64,000 bases of DNA, from contig NZ_MUHF01000001.1 of NCBI RefSeq assembly GCF_002217435.1, forward strand, positions 1 through 64,000. Reading direction: 5' to 3'. Positions 49,171-57,596 of this stretch are shown here, piece by piece. The notes beneath the pieces are model-generated. The model saw only the letters and a program-made list of their open reading frames with translations, searched no databases and was not told the DNA's origin. This DNA is from Flavobacterium reichenbachii. Lineage in GTDB: Bacteria > Bacteroidota > Bacteroidia > Flavobacteriales > Flavobacteriaceae. The stretch's first letter is position 1, and the number at the start of each line of letters is the position of its first letter. Both the position numbers and the translations under genes were made by a program.

Positions 49171-50376
49171 TTAATAAACTTCGTATTTGTCTCCAAAGTT
49201 AAAGGTTAAAGAAAAGCGAAGTGTGTTTTCTAAAGGATTTTTAACATTTGACGCCGAAAATAAATAAGAAACATCAACTTTTACTACGTTATATTTGAAA
49301 CCAGCTCCTAATGAGAAAAATTTTCTGGCTCCTTTTTCCGGACTTTCGTGAAAATATCCTAAACGCATTGCAAAAGCATCTTGATAAGTATATTCTGCTC
49401 CTACGCTGTATGTTATTTCTTTTAACTCTTCACTAAATCCGCCTGGTGCATCTCCAAAAGATTTGAACATTCCAGAAACCCATCCAATATCATTGTATTT
49501 ATTGTAGCTGATGTCGTTTGCTTCTTGCTGCGAAATGTCTCCTGGATCTGTAAAGTTTCCATTTCCGTTTAAATCTACTGCAGTTCCTGGTCCTGGAGGA
49601 GTTGGAACCATAAGTTTAGAAAACTCTACACTTACTCCAACCTTATTATAATCGTCTAAAATAAAATCAAAACCTCCACCTAATCTCAGATTTGCAGGTA
49701 TAAAGTTTGAACTTATATCATCATTATCATAACTTATTTTCTGACCCATGTTTTGCAGGTTGATACCGGCTCTCCATCTTCCGTTAAAGTCTGTATAGGC
49801 AATTTCTTCAGATTGGTAAAATGCAGCGACGTCTATTGCAAATGTGCTTGCAGCTTTTGCATCTACATTTTCTGAAGCAACTTTCAAATTAGAGTTGATA
49901 AATCTCGCGGCAACTGCCATAGAAAATTCATCACTTAATTTTAAGGAGTATGATCCGTCCAGGGCAAATTCGTTAGGAGTTACTTCTCTTACGGCTTCGT
50001 TTGGGTCGCCGGTTTCTCTAAGCTCGATTCCTCCAAAACCAAAATAACGAAAACTTCCCGCAAAGGCGCTTCGCTCATTAATTTTGTTATAATAGGTTAC
50101 TTGTCCGAGTGAAATGTCATTTGCTAAATCTGTCAAATACGGGGTGTAACTTATAGATAAACCTTGTTTGTCTACAGAAAAAGCGTATTTGGCAGGGTTC
50201 CATTGCTGAGAAAAGGCATCAGCAGAAGTAGCAACACCCTGATCAGCCAAACCGGCCGCTCTGGCATCTGCTGCAACTAATAAAAATGGAACTCCAGTAG
50301 TAATAGGTTGTAGTTCTTGAGCTTTAGCGTATGAAATAATTAAAAAGCAAATTAGTAAAAGTGATATTTTTCTCAT
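49171..50376 (-). CDS. porV: Type IX secretion outer-membrane protein PorV (LptO)
   Basis: 401 residues from the ATG at 50376 (MRKISLLLICFLIISYAKAQ, signal peptide). An upstream in-frame start is only ten codons longer. The FadL-like 14-strand barrel pattern and ends are visible: ADARAAGLADQGVATSADAFSQQWNPAKYAF near the N-terminus and TLRFSLTFNFGDKYEVY at the end. PorV binds the C-terminal domains of secreted cargo and delivers them to PorU. It lies 40 bp after porU in one transcript. Confidence 0.92.
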   Translation of the reverse strand: MRKISLLLICFLIISYAKAQELQPITTGVPFLLVAADARAAGLADQGVATSADAFSQQWNPAKYAFSVDKQGLSISYTPYLTDLANDISLGQVTYYNKINERSAFAGSFRYFGFGGIELRETGDPNEAVREVTPNEFALDGSYSLKLSDEFSMAVAARFINSNLKVASENVDAKAASTFAIDVAAFYQSEEIAYTDFNGRWRAGINLQNMGQKISYDNDDISSNFIPANLRLGGGFDFILDDYNKVGVSVEFSKLMVPTPPGPGTAVDLNGNGNFTDPGDISQQEANDISYNKYNDIGWVSGMFKSFGDAPGGFSEELKEITYSVGAEYTYQDAFAMRLGYFHESPEKGARKFFSLGAGFKYNVVKVDVSYLFSASNVKNPLENTLRFSLTFNFGDKYEVY

Positions 50377-50416
50377 TATGGGGTTAATATAATTTAGGTG
50401 ATGCAAATATATATAA

Positions 50417-53400
50417 TTAAAGGATTACAAGCTTTTCATATTTTTCTGCTTTTTTATTTGTTAAATTTGATTTAACTGTGAGTTTATATATATAAACTCC
50501 TTTTCCGATTCTATCCCCAAAATCATCTCTCCCGTCCCATGTTATTTCTCGTGATAAAAAACCTTCTGTTGTAATTATTTGATTTTTTGTCCAAACCACT
50601 TTCCCGGTAATAGTCATCACTTGAACCTGAACATCTAAAGGTTCATATGGTCGATTGTGTGAAAACCAAAACTGTGTATAAGTTGAAAAAGGATTCGGAT
50701 AATTTAGAACGTGTGTTAATGTCAATGATTCGTCTCCAACAACTGTAAATTGTATTTCGCTTGTTACCGGATTGTTGTAAACATCCCAAGCAGTAAAGCT
50801 TATTGTGTGCAATCCCGGAGCTAGATTTCTTAAAGGAAAACGTAAATTTCCATTGGTATAATCGTCTAGTTTTGTCTGATAATAGTCGTTTAATATATAA
50901 GGATTAGATACATCTCCATCCAAAACCGCTATAATATCATGTCCGATGCCGCTTGCTGTATTGATTCCGTTTTCGTCTTCAAGAAACGCTAAAAGGAATG
51001 GAGATTCGTTTGTAATACCTCCTGACACAAAAGTCTCATCATTCATATATAACTTAACTTTCGGATTTATATTGTCCTGCGCTGCATTTTCATTAATTCC
51101 TCCTATTTTAATAACGTTATTATAACCTGACTGGTTTTCTAAAACCTCATTTTTTTTCGAATAAAAGCTAATTCTTCCATTGTCTACCGGAATTCTAATA
51201 TCTCTTGGTACAACAAAACTAAACTCAAATTGACCGTTGGTGACAGAAGCATTTCCTCTAAAAATAGTTTCTCCGAGTGTCTTAAATTGCATTACAGGGC
51301 TAAAACCATCATTGTTTAAAGTAGAAGTCGTGATTAATTTATCAAAAATTGAAGTCGCTAATTCTCCATTATAATTGCTTAAAAGAATATTATTTTCATC
51401 TGTAATTTCGCCTGATATTTTAATTTTTGCTAATGATTTAAAGTCAGGAATTTGCTGTGATACTGCAATGTCGTTTACTTTTGTTAGAATTATTCGAGGT
51501 TTTGGAATTGCCAGCATTAAGGCGGGATCACCAATATAAAAAACAACATTACTCGACGAGCTTGGGTCTTCATTTTTAGAAATTCTAAGCGCTTCTGCAA
51601 TAGTTGTATATTGATTTGATCCATAAGAGAGAAGGTTTTTTGCTAAACCGTCGCTAAAATTTTCTGCATTAGGCTGACCTATTTCGCGAATTGTGGTAAG
51701 CATGGAAATAGCTCCGCCTTTAGGATTCCAGAAAGTATATTCGCCGGCAGTTGGCCTTGTAGGATCATCAAATCGGGAAAACTCGCAGGTTATAGTAATA
51801 AATAATGGATATTTGTATTGGTTGTTTAAGTTTTGACTATCAGATTTTTCCCAAATGCGTTCGCTGGCTAGTCCGTCTTCTCCTCCGTGTCCTAAATAAT
51901 TAAATACTAAAGCGCCTTTTTCAAAAGCATTAAATATATCAGTTCTTGCTTTAGGATATCTTGATCCTCCTGCCGAAGCTTCCTGTGTGTAAGAATCAAG
52001 AAAAATTTTATCGATATTAAAAAATGGTTTTTCTGTGGCTATTAGATCTGCTAAGCTGTTTTGGCGTGCCTGCAGTGTGGCATCAGAACTTTGATCAGAA
52101 TCATCGCTGATTAAAACAAAATTGTTTCTCCAGTTTCCAAAAGATTTAATATTATGGTATTCTAAAACTTTATTTACCATCTCCTGAGCCTGAGCATTAT
52201 CAGAAACCAGCATTCGTCCGACGGCTATATCAATCCCGGTTGCATAATAAAGAATGTTTCCTTCATCAGAATCCATAAGTCCGAAAAAATCGTCTGAAGC
52301 AAAAGAACCTTCTCCAACAGTATCACTTCTTAAGGATTGATAGGTAGGTACAATATTATTATTGTTTACAGTGCGGTCTTTATAATCGTATGAAGCATCG
52401 CCAAACATGTTTAGGTATTTTATTCTTTTTTCTGGAGAAGAAGCGTTTTCATAAATGTATCGAATGCAGTTTCTGATAGCAGCAACGTCTTGTTTTCCAG
52501 AAGAGAATTCCTGATATATATTTTCTAAAGAAATTACCTTTACATTTAAATTAGAATACGTTCGATGAAAATTGGCTAAATTCTCTGCCTGAGATACTAA
52601 TGATCTGGGCGTAACAATTACATAGTCTATATCCTGAAAAGTATTTTGAGCATTCTTAAAAAGAGTTCCTTTTAAATTTTGATTGGCAATTTTTGATTGA
52701 CTTTCTTTTAAAGGAGTATAATAATCTGCAGGATCAACAGCAATATATTTTCTGATTTCGCCTAAAGTGGCTTTGAAGCTGAAAGAGGTTTGATTTGCAG
52801 TTTCAGCTTTTGATACATTATATAGGTCTGTAATATCCCAAATTTGAGAAATACCAGCGGCGTTTCCGATCGTGTAGTTTACTGTTCCGGTAACTGAGCC
52901 TGCTAAATCATACTGGAATTTAAATTGTTTCCCGATTCCTAATAACTTTCTTTTGGCTATTAAATTAATATAATCCAGATAGCCTTTAGATCCCGGTACA
53001 CCATTATTATTATAGGTAAGTTTTATTTTTACATTCTCTGCGCCAGTAAATGTGCTGTTTGCAGGCAGATTTCTACTGTAAAATTTGATGTCAGAATTTG
53101 ATACTAAAGTGTTGAAGTTTAATGTTCCGATCGTTTGTCCATTTCCGGATACTACAAATGAAGTAGGAGTATAGGCTGCTGAAACAACGCTTAATTCTAT
53201 TTTGATTGGTGTTGAAGTTTCAAGATTTGGAAAATTAAAATCAAATTCCTGTTCTGCATTGATGTCAAATGATTCTCCAAACCATTGACGGCCTGTATGA
53301 GCTATATTTATTTTGTCAATTTCATGGTGTTGATAGTCGTCATAAGTGCTTAATTCTAATGTACTGTTGTTAGTAGGCTGGTTGAATGGTGAAATTCGTT

Positions 53401-54253
53401 TGCCATCTCCACCTGTAGTTGTGATATAATAATATGATTTTGTGCTATATGCATTAATATTGGTTTGACTTTCTGTATTCCAGTTTTCAACTCCTTCGCC
53501 ATAAAAAAGGATATAATCTTCATTATTAAAGACGCCGTCATTTTCTCCGGCAATTTGTAGCGCATTTTCAGTTAGATCTTCTGGATAATATACATTATTT
53601 GCAAGAGGAAGCATATTACCGCCATTACCGTAAATTTTAATTTTTCTAGGATCAACTTTGCCGGGATCGAATCCTAAACTTTGCAAAAAAGACTTCGAGA
53701 TTTTATAAACGCCTGATTTCTCGATGTAAAATCGATACCAATCTCCAGACGCCAGAACTGAATTTGAAATTTGATTTGATTTTTGAAAAGCTGAAGAACT
53801 GCTGTTTTTAGATGTACTGTTATTTATATTGTAAGAAAATGATTTAATGCGTTTAAAGGTGTTTCCTTCTTTTATTATTGGTGAAAGTGAAATAAAAGTA
53901 TGCGTTTTATCCCTTGCTGATGTTGTTTGCAGCGTTTCGTTGGGCTTGTCAGGTATGTTTGAGAGTGTTAAATCTCCTAATTCGGCTGCTGAAATGGTCT
54001 CGTAAAAAATGCTGCTTAGCTGCACAGAATTGTTGTTAGAATAGTTCGATGTTCCCAGGTTTAGCAGTAAGGTTATGCTTTTTTTGCCAGCATCGAAGCG
54101 AAAATGACTTCCGGAAAAGTAAGGAATAATAATTTTCCTATCACCAAAACTTACTTCTTTTTTGGCTTGCCAATCCAGCGTTAAGCTCCCATTTATCTGG
54201 GAAAATGAGATAATTGGAATCAAAAAAAGGTATAAGATTAGGGCCTGTTTCAT
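50417..54253 (-). CDS. porU: Type IX secretion sortase PorU (C25 gingipain-like)
   Basis: 1278 residues. A signal peptide (ILYLFLIPIISFSQ) is followed by a large beta-rich N-terminal region, then a C25 protease domain with the catalytic dyad His789 (NYLGHGGED) and Cys823 (TITCEFSRF). A C-terminal domain with NYPNPFS, MTITGKVVW, WDGRDDFGDRIGKGVYIYKL closes it. PorU cleaves cargo C-terminal signals and attaches the cargo to surface lipid or sugar. It is the first gene of porU-porV, divergent from gldJ across 207 bp. Confidence 0.95.
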   Translation of the reverse strand: MKQALILYLFLIPIISFSQINGSLTLDWQAKKEVSFGDRKIIIPYFSGSHFRFDAGKKSITLLLNLGTSNYSNNNSVQLSSIFYETISAAELGDLTLSNIPDKPNETLQTTSARDKTHTFISLSPIIKEGNTFKRIKSFSYNINNSTSKNSSSSAFQKSNQISNSVLASGDWYRFYIEKSGVYKISKSFLQSLGFDPGKVDPRKIKIYGNGGNMLPLANNVYYPEDLTENALQIAGENDGVFNNEDYILFYGEGVENWNTESQTNINAYSTKSYYYITTTGGDGKRISPFNQPTNNSTLELSTYDDYQHHEIDKINIAHTGRQWFGESFDINAEQEFDFNFPNLETSTPIKIELSVVSAAYTPTSFVVSGNGQTIGTLNFNTLVSNSDIKFYSRNLPANSTFTGAENVKIKLTYNNNGVPGSKGYLDYINLIAKRKLLGIGKQFKFQYDLAGSVTGTVNYTIGNAAGISQIWDITDLYNVSKAETANQTSFSFKATLGEIRKYIAVDPADYYTPLKESQSKIANQNLKGTLFKNAQNTFQDIDYVIVTPRSLVSQAENLANFHRTYSNLNVKVISLENIYQEFSSGKQDVAAIRNCIRYIYENASSPEKRIKYLNMFGDASYDYKDRTVNNNNIVPTYQSLRSDTVGEGSFASDDFFGLMDSDEGNILYYATGIDIAVGRMLVSDNAQAQEMVNKVLEYHNIKSFGNWRNNFVLISDDSDQSSDATLQARQNSLADLIATEKPFFNIDKIFLDSYTQEASAGGSRYPKARTDIFNAFEKGALVFNYLGHGGEDGLASERIWEKSDSQNLNNQYKYPLFITITCEFSRFDDPTRPTAGEYTFWNPKGGAISMLTTIREIGQPNAENFSDGLAKNLLSYGSNQYTTIAEALRISKNEDPSSSSNVVFYIGDPALMLAIPKPRIILTKVNDIAVSQQIPDFKSLAKIKISGEITDENNILLSNYNGELATSIFDKLITTSTLNNDGFSPVMQFKTLGETIFRGNASVTNGQFEFSFVVPRDIRIPVDNGRISFYSKKNEVLENQSGYNNVIKIGGINENAAQDNINPKVKLYMNDETFVSGGITNESPFLLAFLEDENGINTASGIGHDIIAVLDGDVSNPYILNDYYQTKLDDYTNGNLRFPLRNLAPGLHTISFTAWDVYNNPVTSEIQFTVVGDESLTLTHVLNYPNPFSTYTQFWFSHNRPYEPLDVQVQVMTITGKVVWTKNQIITTEGFLSREITWDGRDDFGDRIGKGVYIYKLTVKSNLTNKKAEKYEKLVIL

Positions 54254-54336
54254 CGGTCAAAAAAACGGAATTAATTTAAAATCATTTTGGCTAGTAAAAA
54301 TATAGTATTTCATGTTATAGTAAATAATAAAAAGTA

Positions 54337-54344
54337 TATTTTTG
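54337..54344 (+). promoter_or_regulatory. Candidate -7 box of gldJ
   Basis: TATTTTTG implies a leader of about 110 bases before the gldJ ATG, long for this genome. A nearer TTATATTG at ~54430 is one base short of consensus, so the true start site is uncertain. Confidence 0.4.
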
Positions 54345-54460
54345 CGTTCGTAACTATAGGTTATTTTCTGGTAAAAAACAGCTAAATAAAATTATTAGAA
54401 CAGATGTTGCTAATTAAATGTTAATTATTATATTGCAGCACCTAAATTTATCACCTAAGA

Positions 54461-56152
54461 ATGAGTATGAAAGTAAACAAAATTGTAGTCTTGCAATTAA
54501 TGATGTCAATGGTATTGATGTTGGGCACGGCTAGTTGTAGCAAAAAATCGAGTTCAAGCCATGCTTCTAGAGCCACTGGTTGGGATGTAGATAGTCAGAA
54601 TGGAACTGCTGCTAGAAACGCAGGGAAAAAACAACAGGCTGGTCCTGGTTTAGTTTTTGTTGAAGGAGGTACATTTACTATGGGTAAAGTACAAGATGAT
54701 GTTATGCATGATTGGAATAACACAGCAACTCAACAACACGTTCAGTCATTCTACATGGATGAAACTGAGGTTACTAATGGTATGTACTTAGAGTACCTTG
54801 AGTGGTTAAAGAAAGTGTTTCCTCCAACAGAAGAAAATTACAAAAATATTTACGAAGGAGCATCGCCAGATACTTTAGTTTGGAGAAATCGTTTAGGTTA
54901 TAATGAAACGATGACTAATAACTATTTGAGACATCCATCATACGCAAACTATCCTGTAGTAGGTGTAAACTGGATTCAGGCTGTTGAATTTAGTAAATGG
55001 AGAACTGACCGTGTAAACGAAGCAGTTTTGGAGAAAAACGGATATCTTAAAAAAGGTGCTAAATCTCAAGATGTTACTGCAGAAAGTTTGTTTAATACAG
55101 AAGGATATCTTGCGTCTCCATCAACAACATACGGAGGAAACGAAGAGTTGGTATTGAAGAAAAACCCTAACGGAAGAAGACCAAAAGCTGGTAAAGACGG
55201 AGTAGTTCCAGAAGAAAAAAATGTTTATGCACAACGTTCTTCAGGTGTTATTTTGCCAGAATATAGACTTCCTACCGAAGCTGAATGGGAATATGCAGCA
55301 GCAGCTGATGTTGGACAAAGAGAATACAATATATATAAAGGACAAAAGAAATATCCTTGGTCTGGTGATTATACTCGTTCATCTAAACGTAAAAACAAAG
55401 GTGATCAATTGGCTAACTTTAAACAAGGAAACGGTGATTACGGTGGAATTGCAGGTTGGTCTGATGATGGTGCAGATATTACAAATGCTGTAAAAAGCTA
55501 TGCCGCTAATGATTTCGGTTTATACGATATGGCTGGTAACGTTGCAGAATGGGTTGCCGATGTTTACAGACCTATTATTGATAACGAAGCAAATGATTTC
55601 AACTATTTTAGAGGAAATCAATACGGGAAAAACAAAATTGGTAAAGACGGTAAGTTAGAAATTGTTACTCCAGCTACTATTAAATACGATACTTTAAGTA
55701 ATGGAAAAGTTGTTGCAAGAAATCTTCCAGGAGAAATTGCTCAGGTTCCAGTTGACGAAAATGAAACGTATTTGAGAACAAACTTCAGTACAAGCGACAA
55801 TATCAATTATAGAGATGGTGATAAACAATCATCTAAATATTTTGACTTTGGAGATCCTGAGTCTGGAGCAAAAACAGATCAAACGATGTACAATTCTCCT
55901 AAACATAATATCACTACAGATAGTTTAGGTAAAATGACAAGAAAATATGATAACTCTAGTAAACGTACTACTTTGATCGATGATAAGGTAAGAGTTTACA
56001 AAGGAGGTTCTTGGAGAGATAGAGCTTATTGGTTAGATCCAGCTCAAAGAAGATATTTCCCTCAAGATATGGCAACTGACTACATTGGATTTAGATGTGC
56101 AATGTCTAGAGTTGGTGCTAAAACTGAAAGAAGAAAATCACCAAGGAATTAA
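54461..56152 (+). CDS. gldJ: Gliding motility lipoprotein GldJ
   Basis: 563 residues. The lipobox is GTASC (Cys26). The bulk (about residues 65-555) is a formylglycine-generating-enzyme/SUMF1-like fold: GLVFVEGGTFTMGK, EVTNGMYLEYLEW, YRLPTEAEWEYAA, YDMAGNVAEWVAD, and a VRVYKGGSWRD...RAYW...IGFRCAMS end. The catalytic Cys pair of true FGE is not evident, as in GldJ and GldK, which are structural. GldJ stabilises the motor and secretion ring. It is followed by a strong terminator and murF. Confidence 0.94.
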   Translation: MSMKVNKIVVLQLMMSMVLMLGTASCSKKSSSSHASRATGWDVDSQNGTAARNAGKKQQAGPGLVFVEGGTFTMGKVQDDVMHDWNNTATQQHVQSFYMDETEVTNGMYLEYLEWLKKVFPPTEENYKNIYEGASPDTLVWRNRLGYNETMTNNYLRHPSYANYPVVGVNWIQAVEFSKWRTDRVNEAVLEKNGYLKKGAKSQDVTAESLFNTEGYLASPSTTYGGNEELVLKKNPNGRRPKAGKDGVVPEEKNVYAQRSSGVILPEYRLPTEAEWEYAAAADVGQREYNIYKGQKKYPWSGDYTRSSKRKNKGDQLANFKQGNGDYGGIAGWSDDGADITNAVKSYAANDFGLYDMAGNVAEWVADVYRPIIDNEANDFNYFRGNQYGKNKIGKDGKLEIVTPATIKYDTLSNGKVVARNLPGEIAQVPVDENETYLRTNFSTSDNINYRDGDKQSSKYFDFGDPESGAKTDQTMYNSPKHNITTDSLGKMTRKYDNSSKRTTLIDDKVRVYKGGSWRDRAYWLDPAQRRYFPQDMATDYIGFRCAMSRVGAKTERRKSPRN

Positions 56153-56174
56153 GATTTAGAAATTCCAATATAAA

Positions 56175-56222
56175 AAATTCCAAATTCCAAAAGCTGAATA
56201 TTCAGTATGGAATTTGGAATTT
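56175..56222 (+). terminator. gldJ terminator
   Basis: 14-bp arms (AAATTCCAAATTCC / GGAATTTGGAATTT) with a 20-nt loop and a following T-run. Confidence 0.85.
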
Positions 56223-56269
56223 TTTTATTGTTTTTTTTCTACTTTTATGACTTATTAAAATATAATTAA

Positions 56270-57556
56270 ATGAATATTCAAGACCTTCATAACTTGTTTT
56301 TGCAATGTAAATCCCTTTCAATTGACACTAGAAAGATTGAGAAGGATTCTATGTTTTTTGCCATCAAAGGAGAAAATTTTGATGCTAATACTTTCGCTAA
56401 AGAAGCTCTTGATTTAGGTGCATTGTATGTTGTTATTGATAATCCAGCTTATATTGTAGATCAAAGAACTATTTTGGTTGATAACAGTTTAGAAGCACTT
56501 CAGGAACTCGCGAACTTTCATCGTTCTTATTTAAAACTTCCTATAATAGCCCTGACAGGGAGTAATGGAAAAACAACAACAAAAGAGCTTATCAATGTAG
56601 TTTTAGCTGAAAAGTTTAAAACAAAAGCAACTATTGGAAATTTAAACAATCATATTGGTGTTCCGTTAACTTTGCTTTCTTTTACAAAAGAGACAGAAAT
56701 TGGTATCGTTGAAATGGGGGCAAACCATCAAAAAGAAATTGAGTTTTTATGTGAAATTGCTCAGCCCGATTTTGGTTATATTACTAATTTTGGAAAAGCG
56801 CATTTAGAAGGTTTTGGCGGTGTTGAAGGTGTAATTGCCGGTAAAAGTGAAATGTATCAATATCTTTCTAAAAACAGCAAAATAGTTTTTGTTAATCTTG
56901 AAGATTCAATTCAGATTGAGAAATCAAAAGGGATAAAATCATTTACATTTGGAGTTCAGAAACAAGAAGCTGATGTCAATATTAGTGCTATTGAGGCAAG
57001 TCCTTTTGTTAAAATTGAATATAAGGATTTCACTATTGCATCTCATTTGATAGGGCTGTATAATGCTAATAATATTAATGCAGCAGTTTCTATTGGACGT
57101 TATTTTAAAGTAGAAGACGACAAGATAAAAAAAGCAATTGAAAATTATATCCCGGCAAATAATAGATCTCAATTGCTAAAAAAAGGGTCAAACGAAATTA
57201 TTTTAGATGCCTATAATGCTAATCCAAGTAGCATGGAAGTGGCAATTACTAATTTTTTACAACTCGAAAATCAGAATAAGATTATGATTTTGGGGGATAT
57301 GTTTGAATTAGGAAATGAAAGTCAGCAAGAACATAAAATCATTGTTGATTCTTTGTCAGGAAAGCATCATTTTACTTGTTACTTTATTGGAAAAGCTTTT
57401 TATGAAAACAGAATAGCTGCTGAAAACATTAAGTTTTTTGAAACTTTTGATTCCTTTATAGAATTTCTAAAAACCATTCATTTTAATGAGAATACCATTT
57501 TAATAAAAGGTTCAAGAGGAATGGCTCTGGAGCGGACATTAGAATATATATCATAA
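56270..57556 (+). CDS. murF: UDP-N-acetylmuramoyl-tripeptide--D-Ala-D-Ala ligase
   Basis: 428 residues, Mur-ligase size. MurF joins D-Ala-D-Ala to UDP-MurNAc-tripeptide in the cytoplasm. The P-loop is ALTGSNGKTTTKEL. VEMGANHQKEIEFL, ITNFGKAHLEGFGG and LDAYNANPSSME are the MurF blocks. The order gldJ then murF is known from F. johnsoniae. It has its own upstream region after the gldJ terminator. Confidence 0.95.
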   Translation: MNIQDLHNLFLQCKSLSIDTRKIEKDSMFFAIKGENFDANTFAKEALDLGALYVVIDNPAYIVDQRTILVDNSLEALQELANFHRSYLKLPIIALTGSNGKTTTKELINVVLAEKFKTKATIGNLNNHIGVPLTLLSFTKETEIGIVEMGANHQKEIEFLCEIAQPDFGYITNFGKAHLEGFGGVEGVIAGKSEMYQYLSKNSKIVFVNLEDSIQIEKSKGIKSFTFGVQKQEADVNISAIEASPFVKIEYKDFTIASHLIGLYNANNINAAVSIGRYFKVEDDKIKKAIENYIPANNRSQLLKKGSNEIILDAYNANPSSMEVAITNFLQLENQNKIMILGDMFELGNESQQEHKIIVDSLSGKHHFTCYFIGKAFYENRIAAENIKFFETFDSFIEFLKTIHFNENTILIKGSRGMALERTLEYIS

Positions 57557-57592
57557 CAAGAAAGCCATTCGCTGCGACGAATGGCTTTCTTG
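57557..57592. terminator. Bidirectional terminator after murF
   Basis: A perfect 15-bp stem (CAAGAAAGCCATTCG / CGAATGGCTTTCTTG) lies between the convergent murF and the regulator gene, with T following on the plus strand. Confidence 0.85.
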
Positions 57593-57596
57593 TTTT

